A stretch of 6,029 nt of DNA from Bacteroidales bacterium UBA1733. GTDB lineage: Bacteria; Bacteroidota; Bacteroidia; Bacteroidales; UBA3663. Every line of letters starts with the position of its first letter. Positions within the stretch are counted from its first letter, which is position 1. Location: contig DCIF01000057.1 in NCBI GenBank assembly GCA_002315795.1, forward strand, positions 1,970 to 7,998, written 5' to 3'. Shown piece by piece: positions 1 to 6,029 of this stretch. The notes beneath the pieces are model-generated. The model worked only from the letters and a program-made list of their open reading frames with translations, did no database searches and was not told the origin of the DNA. The position numbers were made by a program, and so were the translations under genes.

Positions 1-414
1 CGTTTTAAGAAAGGTAAGTGGCTTGACAAATCGAACTCGCTGCTTACCAACAAGTCTAAGGTGCTCTCCGTGCTCAGCGTTCTGGCCACTTACATGAAAA
101 AAGGGGGTCTGAAAGCTGTGCGAGAGCAGCTTAGGCTGCTTTATGACTATATCTCTGACATAATTCATGGCCGATATAAGGACTATAGTACCTCGTCACT
201 CACTTTGGCTGTAGCCGCCATATTATATGTCATTTCACCTCTTGATATCCTGCCAGACCTTATTCCATTCGGCTTTGTAGATGACATAGCCATCGTCACA
301 TGGGCAGTAAGCAAAATGGGACAGGAACTCATGAAATATAAAAAGACGCATGAAGAAATCGCTTCTGGCGACAATGCTGCTGACACAGACATTGACAGCA
401 CAGATCATTTATAA
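1..414 (+). CDS. DUF1232 (YkvA-like) small membrane protein, 5' end outside the window
   Basis: The frame is open from the first base and 137 codons are visible, so the true start is probably upstream. A GTG at 61 and an ATG at 94 are possible internal starts, but the coding sequence reads naturally through them. The diagnostic part is residues 73-101 of the visible piece: a hydrophobic stretch running into SPLDILPDLIPFGFVDD, which matches the DUF1232 signature (S-P-x-D-x-I/L-P-D-x-I-P, then G-x-x-D-D). The family consists of small, probably membrane-associated proteins of unknown biochemical function. Before this core is a basic, helical-looking region, and after it a short acidic hydrophilic tail rich in Asp, Thr and Ala. 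The last 65 bp also encode the signal peptide of the downstream receptor in another frame, so the two genes are probably co-transcribed. Family assignment is firm; the function is unknown. Confidence 0.85.
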   Translation, partial: RFKKGKWLDKSNSLLTNKSKVLSVLSVLATYMKKGGLKAVREQLRLLYDYISDIIHGRYKDYSTSSLTLAVAAILYVISPLDILPDLIPFGFVDDIAIVTWAVSKMGQELMKYKKTHEEIASGDNAADTDIDSTDHL

Positions 415-2416
415 TCCAAGCGGCAAAGACAAATACACCGACTTTGACAAAGACACACTTCAGCTTGAACAGGTAGAAGTCAAAGCACAGAACGGCTCAC
501 GACTGAAGGTGAAGCACGTAACCTCAAACACAGAAATCATCGGACAGGCTCAATTAGTACGCGCTGCCTGTTGTAACCTCAGCGAATCGTTTACTACCAA
601 TCCGTCAGTAGATGTCAATTACAGCGATGCGGCCACAGGTGCGAAGCAGATCAAGCTCCTGGGTCTGAGCGGCACCTACGTACAGATGCTCACAGAGAAC
701 ATCCCCAATCTCCGCGGTGCTTCTATCCCTTATAGTCTCGGATTTGTTCCTGGTCCCTGGATGCAAGCCATACAGGTCAGCAAAGGCGCTTCTACGGTCA
801 AGAACGGTTATGAAAGCACTACGGGGCAGATCAACATTGAATTCAATAAACCTCAGCTCAACGACGGTGCACGTGGCAACTTCTATTATGATACTCAGAT
901 GAAGTTTGAGGCCAATGCCGATGCCAGTATTCATCTCACAGACAAACTCAGTACCATGCTGCTCCTGCATTACGAAGACCGGCAGCAGGATCATGATGGC
1001 AATGGTGATGGCTTCATGGACATGCCAAAGCAACGCCAATATAACGTCATGGACCGATGGGCTTATTTCTCACCTCGTTTCATCAGCCAGCTCATGGCGC
1101 GTGTGCTTTATGAAACCCGTCAGAGTGGCATGAGCGAACATGCACAAACGATGCAGCCATACCACATCAATATCAGTACTCACCGTTATGAGGCGCAATG
1201 GAAGAATGCGATTATTCTCGATCCGGACCATAATACCTCTGTGGCGCTGATGCTCCATGGTTCCATCCATGACTCTGATCAGAAATATGGTGTAAATCAG
1301 TACGACGTCAATCAGAAGAATGGCTACGCACAACTGATGTATGAGACAGATATTACCGAGCAGCACAACCTCTCTGTAGGTTTGTCAGCGAATCATGATT
1401 ATTATAAGGAGTATTACATTTCAGCGCTTGACTATCTCATTGATGGTATCTCAAGCACTCACCCTAATCCACTTTCAAAGGTAAATCCTTATACTGATCA
1501 GGAGACTACTGTGGGTGCCTACGCTCAATATACCTATAAACTGGAAGACCTGCTGACCCTGATGGGAGGTGTACGTCTGGATCATTCCTCTCGCTACGGC
1601 ACATTCTTTACGCCTCGTGTGCATATCAAGTATTCACCCAATGAAGTCATTACTCTTCGTGCGTCCGCAGGTAAGGGTTATCGCACACCCCATGCATTGG
1701 CCGAAAACACTTCTATGCTGGCGTCAGGGCGTAATGTGCTCTATGATGATGACATTGCAAAAGATCTCAAGCAGGAAGAAGCCTGGAATTATGGAGCAAG
1801 CGTAGGATTTGACATTCCCATAGGAGAGAAGAACCTCGAACTCAATGCCGAGTATTATTATACTCATTTCATCAACCAGATGGTGGTCAATGTAAAACCC
1901 GCGACAGATGACAATCCCACCACTTCCGGGTATGTCCGATTTGAGAATCTGGACGGCCGAAGCTTCAGCCATACCGTGCAGGTAGATGCTACCTATCCGC
2001 TTTTCGAAGGACTCTCTGCCACAGCCGCTTACCGTTTCAACGATGTTCGATGCACCTATGATGGCGAATTGCGCTGGAAACCACTTACCAGCCGATATAA
2101 AGGCCTGCTTACACTTAGTTACATGACACCTTTGGAATTCTGGCAGTTTGATGTCACGGGTCAGTTCATTGGCCCAAGCGCGCTGTATGACGGCACTCGT
2201 TCACCTGCGTATGGATTGCTGAACGCACAAATTACCCGTGAGTTCCGCCATTTCAGCATCTATCTTGGTGGCGAAAACCTCACGGGCTATAAGATGTTGA
2301 ACCCCGTACTGCATGCCGATCAGCCTTACTCATCTCAGTTCGATGCCACTCAGGTATGGGGTCCAACAGAAGGGGCTATGGGTTATATCGGCATTCGTTT
2401 GAAGTTCGAGAAATAA
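350..2416 (+). CDS. TonB-dependent outer-membrane receptor, ligand unknown
   Basis: The 688-residue product is an outer-membrane beta-barrel that would import a ligand using energy from TonB/ExbBD. The start at 350 is preferred because it gives a signal peptide (MKK, hydrophobic stretch, LTA then Gln18, likely cut after Ala17); an ATG at 374 would lose the basic n-region. A TonB-box-like stretch (LEQVEVKAQ) lies near residues 39-47. A plug domain covers about 40-168, with PSVDV at 85-89, LLGLSGTYVQMLTENIPN at 103-120, and the usual plug end VSKGASTVKNGYESTTGQINI at about 143-162. The rest is a barrel rich in alternating aromatic strands, ending GYIGIRLKFEK. Length is normal for a siderophore/cofactor-type receptor and there is no N-terminal carboxypeptidase-regulatory-like domain. 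No SusD-like partner is adjacent, so a glycan-uptake SusC role is unlikely. Adjacent cysteines (74-75) and an acidic loop DHDGNGDGFMD (214-224) may bind metal. From memory, related Bacteroidetes receptors sit near heavy-metal-associated domain genes, but none is visible here. Confidence 0.93.
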   Translation: MKKSLLATMLLTQTLTAQIIYNPSGKDKYTDFDKDTLQLEQVEVKAQNGSRLKVKHVTSNTEIIGQAQLVRAACCNLSESFTTNPSVDVNYSDAATGAKQIKLLGLSGTYVQMLTENIPNLRGASIPYSLGFVPGPWMQAIQVSKGASTVKNGYESTTGQINIEFNKPQLNDGARGNFYYDTQMKFEANADASIHLTDKLSTMLLLHYEDRQQDHDGNGDGFMDMPKQRQYNVMDRWAYFSPRFISQLMARVLYETRQSGMSEHAQTMQPYHINISTHRYEAQWKNAIILDPDHNTSVALMLHGSIHDSDQKYGVNQYDVNQKNGYAQLMYETDITEQHNLSVGLSANHDYYKEYYISALDYLIDGISSTHPNPLSKVNPYTDQETTVGAYAQYTYKLEDLLTLMGGVRLDHSSRYGTFFTPRVHIKYSPNEVITLRASAGKGYRTPHALAENTSMLASGRNVLYDDDIAKDLKQEEAWNYGASVGFDIPIGEKNLELNAEYYYTHFINQMVVNVKPATDDNPTTSGYVRFENLDGRSFSHTVQVDATYPLFEGLSATAAYRFNDVRCTYDGELRWKPLTSRYKGLLTLSYMTPLEFWQFDVTGQFIGPSALYDGTRSPAYGLLNAQITREFRHFSIYLGGENLTGYKMLNPVLHADQPYSSQFDATQVWGPTEGAMGYIGIRLKFEK

Positions 2417-2421
2417 TGGGT

Positions 2422-3024
2422 TCAACCTGCGTTATTTGAGAAATTCCAACTGATCAGTCGATAAAGGTTACAGCCGACAAAGTTTCCAAATACAATGCTC
2501 ACATAGAATAATATCACCGGAAGGATATTCTCAGATAAGAAAGAAACAGGTACACAAAGATAATAGAAGGCATCGGCTACACAGTGTGGAAATCCGCACA
2601 TGATGAAAAGCGGCACACCAAATAGCAATGGCAGGTTTTGTCCCTTACGTGCAAAAGTGACAGCGGTTGTCATAATCATGCCACAACCAATTGAGAGTAC
2701 GAAACCTTTGAGCGGGCCCATAGCCAGGCGGCCTTCAAGGATTTTCTGTGCCGTGTCCTGTAGTGGCATCGGACTGCATCTGACCATCAGTCCTACAAGC
2801 AGACAACCCACCAGATTGCCCAGCAGTATATAGAAGAGTCTGCCAACTTCGCCTTTCTGGATGAAGCCTGCAGTACCTGTGTAGAGACGCAAACCGTAAT
2901 GAACGACTGTTAGCAGACCAAAAGCAAACAGGACGGCACCAATGATGCTCTTTTCAGCCAGATAACCAAAGCCGGCAATACCGATGCAGATACCGGCGAA
3001 AACAGAAGATTGGAAGGTTTTCAT
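2422..3024 (-). CDS. Compact formate/nitrite transporter (FNT) family channel
   Basis: This is a 200-residue, very hydrophobic protein with about six membrane segments, matching the FNT family, which forms pentameric inner-membrane channels for formate, nitrite, hydrosulfide or similar monovalent anions. Visible family features are AGFGYLAEKSIIGAVLFAFGL near 17-37, LYTG at 47-50 in the position of the family's first re-entrant element, GNLVG at 69-73, and GFPHCVADAFYY at 144-155, which corresponds to the FocA GFEHSIANMF motif. The central pore histidine is therefore present as His147. GNFVG at 180-184 lies in the last helix. Typical members have about 250-290 residues; this one begins directly at the first helix and lacks the cytoplasmic N-terminal extension used for gating in FocA. 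The start has no Shine-Dalgarno sequence but follows A/T-rich DNA, as is usual in Bacteroidetes. It lies 43 bp downstream of hrpB on the same strand. Substrate cannot be told from sequence; no formate or nitrite enzyme genes are nearby. Confidence 0.85.
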   Translation of the reverse strand: MKTFQSSVFAGICIGIAGFGYLAEKSIIGAVLFAFGLLTVVHYGLRLYTGTAGFIQKGEVGRLFYILLGNLVGCLLVGLMVRCSPMPLQDTAQKILEGRLAMGPLKGFVLSIGCGMIMTTAVTFARKGQNLPLLFGVPLFIMCGFPHCVADAFYYLCVPVSFLSENILPVILFYVSIVFGNFVGCNLYRLISWNFSNNAG

Positions 3025-3067
3025 TTTAGTATAAATAGTTTATAATCAATGATATTTTGCTTTACAC

Positions 3068-5578
3068 TCAGGAGCGTTTCACACCACGGACAGCCTCAGC
3101 TTCCAAAGGATTATCAGGCCATGAGTGCTTCGGATATCTACGTTTCAGTTCTTTGCGTACTTCAAAATAAGTACCCTGCCAGAAACTATGAAGGTCTTGC
3201 GTCAATTGCACGGGTTTGAATCCAGGAGACAGTAGTTCCATCAGTACAGGCACCCGACCATCATCTACACACGGAGTATCGGTCAGTCCGAAACATTCCT
3301 GTAAACGGACACGGAGCACAGGGAATTCAGCTCCTTGGCGATATTCCACGCGGATATTGCTCCCGGTAGGAACACGGATATGCGTAGGGGCCAATCGTTC
3401 TACAGCGTTTTGCTGATCGTAGGAGAGGAGTGACCACACCGCTTGTGTCAAATCTATTTTCTTCAGTTCTGAAGCCGTAGAAGCCTTTCCCGCAAAGAAA
3501 GGAAGCCACTCCGCTGCACGCTGCAGGAAACTCTCGGTATCCAGCTTTGGCAATGCAAGTTCCGGATGCCAGGCAGCAACAGTGGCAATTCTTATCTGTA
3601 GATTCTGAACTGCCTCTGAAAAATCAAACATACTGGCACCCTCTTTCACCGCTGCCTCACTCAATATCTGAAGCCGTTGCCCAGCATCAATCTGTTTCAG
3701 CGGTTGACTCTCCACCAGCAGACAACCTAAACGGGATTCTCGCTGAGCAATAATCAGACCTTGCTTACTGTCCCATGTCACCTTTTCTCTCTGTCTGATC
3801 AGCAAACTAAGACCTTTAACATCAACAGGTGAGGCCAGAAAGATTCGACCAGAACCAATCGTAGCTACAGAAAGCCATTCATAAGCTGTGAGTTCGTCTT
3901 TCATATCTAACTGGCAATACTCACCCGAAGCCAGCTGATAGCGCCCACATCCTTCTGAAACGACCTTAGCCACGCGCTCAGGATAAGCGGATGCCAACAG
4001 CTGTCCGGTGAGGGTAGAAGGATAGGGCTTATTGTCTTCTTTGACACCTGCCAAATGTCGATATTGCTCGGCAATGCGGATGATTCTATTCCACTGACGA
4101 GGATTCGTATTTGTCTGCCGTCTTCTGATATCACGTAAGGTCTGTATGCGTGTGTTGATATCAGCATCAACCAGAGCAAGTTCCTTATTAGCCGTGGTTA
4201 AAGGGTCTTTTTCTTCGAGCAAGGCTGCAATATCGGCAGCCAGTGCCTTCTCCTGATCTTTTCTACCTTGCAAGAGCATCTGCGCCATGCGCGGATGACA
4301 GGGCAACTGTGCCATCTGTTTTCCATGCTGAGTCAATCGGCCTTGTGAATCAACAGCCTGCAATAAAAGCAACAGCTGCTGCGCCTGATGCAAATGGGCC
4401 GATGGAGGAGGAGTGAGCCAAGGCAGACGGGAAGCATCAGATTCTCCCCATGCTGCAATATCGAGCAACATCGAACTCAAATCAGCATCAACAATCTCGG
4501 GCTGCCTGCATTCGTCCATCCGATGTTCTGTAGCTAACGACCAGAGCCGATAGCAGACACCTTCTTTCAGTCGTCCGGCACGTCCCATGCGCTGTGTAGC
4601 CATGTCTTTGCTGATACGCACCGTCTTGAGATGCGAAAGTCCGCTCTGTGCATCAAATACCAGCGTTCTGCACAGTCCTGAATCTACCACGACGCGAACC
4701 CCTTCAATGGTGAGCGAAGTCTCTGCGATGGGGGTAGATAATACCACCTTACGCTCTCCCTCTACAGATGGAGCAATAGCTATCCGCTGTTCCTGAGATG
4801 ACAACATACCATAGAGAGGCCTGATCTTAGTATCCCCTAAGGCTCCCTGTAATAGTTGTTCACAGCGACGTATCTCTGCTTCGCCCGGCAGAAAAGCCAG
4901 TATATCACCTTCCTGCTCTTTATGCGCCTGTCTGATGATATGAGCCACCACCTCAGCAGCATTCTGTTCTGTTGCTTCTTCGGGCGTATGAATCACTTCA
5001 ACCGGATACATACGTCCCTCGCAAGTCACCAGTCTGGCCCCTAACTTCTGGCAAATGTCTGTAGCGTCAATCGTAGCAGACATGATGACCAGGCGCAGAT
5101 CTGAGCGCAACACCTGTTGTACCTCACGTGCCAAGGCCAATGCCACATCAGAGTTCAGGCTTCTTTCATGAAACTCATCAAAGATGATGGTTGAGACTCC
5201 CTCAAGCGTAGGGTCATTGACCAGCATACGCGTCAGGATTCCCTCGGTCAGGACTTCAATTCGGGTCTCTTTTGATACTTTTTGTTCGAATCTAACTCTA
5301 TAACCGACAGTACGCCCGACAGGTTCTCCCAACAACGCCGACATCCGCTCTGCAATCTGACATGCCGCCAACCTGCGGGGTTCCAGCATCAGTATCTTAC
5401 CGGCACTCTGTCCCGTGGTCTGATTTTCAGCCAGTCCTTCAAGAATCGTGAGTGGCAGGAGTGTAGATTTACCCGCACCAGGTGGAGCCGTAATCACCAG
5501 ACAAGCATATTTCTGCAGACACTGGTTCACAGATTCTGCTATCTGATAAGCCGGTAGATGTTTTGCTTGACTGATCAT
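3068..5578 (-). CDS. hrpB: ATP-dependent helicase HrpB (DEAH-box family)
   Basis: The 836-residue product matches full-length HrpB (about 810-840 residues). All superfamily 2 helicase motifs are intact: motif I APPGAGKST at 31-39 (Lys37), motif Ia EPRRLAA at 66-72, motif II DEFH at 134-137 (a DEFH variant of DEAH), motif III SAT at 167-169, motif V STPIAETSLTIEGVRVVVDSG at 281-301, and motif VI QRMGRAGR at 329-336 with its arginine fingers. These are followed by a helicase-associated (HA2-type) domain at about 365-460 and the long HrpB-specific C-terminal region. That region ends with the family hallmark around 795-830 (PVQLTQDLHSFWQGTYFEVRK, then RRYPKHSWPDNP). The protein is expected to be a cytoplasmic ATP-dependent RNA helicase; its biological role is poorly defined in most bacteria. 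The ATG at 5578 gives a normal N-terminus about 30 residues before motif I. The gene may be transcribed together with the FNT gene that follows it. Nothing in it looks broken. Confidence 0.97.
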   Translation of the reverse strand: MISQAKHLPAYQIAESVNQCLQKYACLVITAPPGAGKSTLLPLTILEGLAENQTTGQSAGKILMLEPRRLAACQIAERMSALLGEPVGRTVGYRVRFEQKVSKETRIEVLTEGILTRMLVNDPTLEGVSTIIFDEFHERSLNSDVALALAREVQQVLRSDLRLVIMSATIDATDICQKLGARLVTCEGRMYPVEVIHTPEEATEQNAAEVVAHIIRQAHKEQEGDILAFLPGEAEIRRCEQLLQGALGDTKIRPLYGMLSSQEQRIAIAPSVEGERKVVLSTPIAETSLTIEGVRVVVDSGLCRTLVFDAQSGLSHLKTVRISKDMATQRMGRAGRLKEGVCYRLWSLATEHRMDECRQPEIVDADLSSMLLDIAAWGESDASRLPWLTPPPSAHLHQAQQLLLLLQAVDSQGRLTQHGKQMAQLPCHPRMAQMLLQGRKDQEKALAADIAALLEEKDPLTTANKELALVDADINTRIQTLRDIRRRQTNTNPRQWNRIIRIAEQYRHLAGVKEDNKPYPSTLTGQLLASAYPERVAKVVSEGCGRYQLASGEYCQLDMKDELTAYEWLSVATIGSGRIFLASPVDVKGLSLLIRQREKVTWDSKQGLIIAQRESRLGCLLVESQPLKQIDAGQRLQILSEAAVKEGASMFDFSEAVQNLQIRIATVAAWHPELALPKLDTESFLQRAAEWLPFFAGKASTASELKKIDLTQAVWSLLSYDQQNAVERLAPTHIRVPTGSNIRVEYRQGAEFPVLRVRLQECFGLTDTPCVDDGRVPVLMELLSPGFKPVQLTQDLHSFWQGTYFEVRKELKRRYPKHSWPDNPLEAEAVRGVKRS

Positions 5579-5627
5579 GACTAAGTAATAAGCAAATAAT
5601 AGAATATTAAATGCTCTTCATTCTAAG

Positions 5628-5655
5628 CAAATCGAAGAAACTCGTAACAACCAAA
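5628..5655 (-). promoter_or_regulatory. Weak candidate Bacteroidetes-type promoter for hrpB
   Basis: Read on the minus strand, TTTG (5655-5652) is followed after 16 bases by TCGATTTG (5635-5628). This fits the known Bacteroidetes pattern of a TTTG-like -33 element and a TAnnTTTG -7 element, with one mismatch in the latter. Transcription would begin near 5620, leaving a leader of about 45 bases before the hrpB ATG. The region is so A/T-rich that chance matches are likely; a second candidate, TTTG then TAATATTC after about 19 bases, lies closer to the gene. Only the pattern match supports this. Confidence 0.22.
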
Positions 5656-5680
5656 AAAAACAATAATTTGGCAATAGGGG

Positions 5681-5700
5681 AACTTGAAAAATATCAAGTT
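5681..5700. repeat. Perfect 7-bp inverted repeat (AACTTGA / TCAAGTT)
   Basis: AACTTGA at 5681-5687 and TCAAGTT at 5694-5700 are exact reverse complements separated by AAAATA. Neither strand shows a T-run directly after the stem, and the stem is mostly A/T, so it does not look like an intrinsic terminator. It lies about 110 bp upstream of the hrpB start, beyond the candidate promoter, so it could be a protein-binding site or simply chance in A/T-rich DNA. Confidence 0.45.
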
Positions 5701-5730
5701 AACATAACTCGGATTCTAAACATTCTATAC

Positions 5731-5780
5731 TAATCCTTTAGTATCCCTTAGAATCCCTTAAGTTCCCTTAATATCCCTTA
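5731..5780. repeat. Five-unit tandem repeat, 10-bp period, core TAAGGGA (minus strand)
   Basis: Read on the minus strand the units are TAAGGGATAT, TAAGGGAACT, TAAGGGATTC, TAAGGGATAC and TAAAGGATTA. The first seven bases are identical in four units and differ by one base in the fifth, while the last three vary freely. There is no interruption, so the core recurs once per turn of the DNA helix. The first units lie inside the 3' end of the methyltransferase remnant and supply its last codons and stop; the remainder is intergenic. Function is unknown; possibilities include a phased protein-binding array, a replication-slippage tract, or a stop-codon array. Confidence 0.85.
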
Positions 5781-6010
5781 AACTTATTTTTGCCAAGTAA
5801 TCATAATGATCACCCTCTAAGACCTTATTACATATAAAGCCATTGTTTTCAGAGATCATTCTGAGCGTCTCAAAATCGACGTACAACCAATCAAATCTCA
5901 TCCTCATCAAACATGCTCGAAAGCACACGCAACTTGCCTGCCTTACCCGTTTTGTGGTACTCACGTATGGCAGTACCCATGGGGTCTTTGTCTGGAGGAA
6001 GAACTTGCAT
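5758..6010 (-). pseudogene. Class I SAM-dependent methyltransferase remnant, internal deletion and frame break
   Basis: From ATG at 6010, 39 codons read MQVLPPDKDPMG, then TGKAGKLRVLSSMFDEDEI, and stop at TGA (5893-5891). This resembles the N-terminus of a class I SAM-dependent methyltransferase known from Prevotella and Bacteroides. In another frame, from 5895 to the TAA at 5758, 45 codons read FDWLYVDFETL, then GF, then KVLEGDHYDYLAKI, which resembles the C-terminus of the same family. Full-length relatives are, from memory, about 250-270 residues, so roughly 170 codons are gone, including the glycine-rich SAM-binding motif, and the two ends are joined out of frame. No active enzyme can be made. 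The final residues (about LRDIKGT) are encoded by the tandem repeat and are probably not ancestral. The ATG at 5964, in the C-terminal frame, is not a real start because its first 23 residues are the N-terminal piece read out of frame. The family call rests on recalled resemblance, without a search. Confidence 0.72.
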
Positions 6011-6029
6011 AGTATTGATTATCAAAGCA

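Larger units (their letters stand above)
5579..5757. other. Intergenic segment upstream of hrpB
   Basis: About 180 bp of strongly A/T-rich DNA lies between the methyltransferase remnant and hrpB. I see no convincing small gene or RNA gene in it. It holds an 8-A run (5653-5660), a 7-bp inverted repeat (5681-5700), most of a 10-bp tandem array (5731-5780) and a weak candidate promoter for hrpB. This is the natural place for the hrpB leader and promoter. Confidence 0.7.

Noticed and set aside
61..414. GTG at 61 as the start of the DUF1232 gene
   Set aside because: The frame is open to the window edge and the upstream 20 codons look like coding sequence, so the gene more likely starts outside the window.
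605..1039. 144-codon open frame on the minus strand within the receptor gene
   Set aside because: It lies opposite a clearly coding receptor region and its translation shows no recognisable domain; it is a shadow frame.
350..2416. SusC-type glycan receptor of a polysaccharide utilisation locus
   Set aside because: The protein is much shorter than SusC (about 1000 residues), lacks the N-terminal carboxypeptidase-regulatory-like domain, and no SusD, glycosidase or sensor gene is nearby.
2411..2437. Bidirectional intrinsic terminator between the convergent genes
   Set aside because: The possible structure is a 6-bp A/T stem with a large interior loop and a 3-bp inner hairpin, too weak to annotate.
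5651..5671. CCAAA/TTTGG inverted repeat around the A-run
   Set aside because: Five base pairs with an 11-base loop in A/T-rich DNA is expected by chance.
5731..5780. CRISPR array or attachment site
   Set aside because: Units are 10 bp with 3-bp variable parts, far too short for repeat-spacer structure, and no integrase, cas gene or duplicated end is present.
5758..5964. A 68-residue gene starting at 5964 on the minus strand
   Set aside because: Only its C-terminal 45 residues resemble a known family; the first 23 are the methyltransferase N-terminal piece read out of frame.

Overview
The window looks like ordinary chromosomal DNA from a member of the Bacteroidales, most likely Prevotellaceae. 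The reasons are a TonB-dependent receptor of a Bacteroidetes type, the absence of clear Shine-Dalgarno sequences before the genes (starts are preceded by A/T-rich DNA), moderate GC content, and a class I methyltransferase remnant whose two ends resemble Prevotella/Bacteroides proteins as I remember them. The genus assignment is inference from protein resemblance, not a computed placement.

Layout. Positions 1-2416 read rightward: the 3' part of a DUF1232 (YkvA-like) small membrane protein gene, followed by a TonB-dependent outer-membrane receptor whose start lies 65 bp inside the DUF1232 gene. Positions 2422-6010 read leftward. In transcription order these are a collapsed class I SAM-dependent methyltransferase pseudogene (6010-5758), an intergenic segment with a 10-bp-period tandem repeat and a short inverted repeat, the DEAH-box helicase gene hrpB (5578-3068), and a compact formate/nitrite-transporter family gene (3024-2422). 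The receptor and transporter genes converge with only 5 bp between their stop codons.

Functionally the genes do not form an obvious pathway. The receptor imports an unidentified ligand across the outer membrane, probably together with TonB/ExbBD encoded elsewhere. The FNT protein is an inner-membrane channel for a small monovalent anion. HrpB is a housekeeping-type RNA helicase-like ATPase of unclear role. The shared orientation and 43-bp gap suggest hrpB and the FNT gene could be co-transcribed.

I found no new multi-gene system. The points most worth a second look are the methyltransferase, which has lost its middle (about 170 codons, including the SAM-binding core) while both ends remain recognisable, and the phased TAAGGGA repeat that overlaps its 3' end and places a stop in all three frames. 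Lesser points are the long coding overlap that encodes a signal peptide, the minimal FNT protein, and an acidic calcium-loop-like motif in the receptor.
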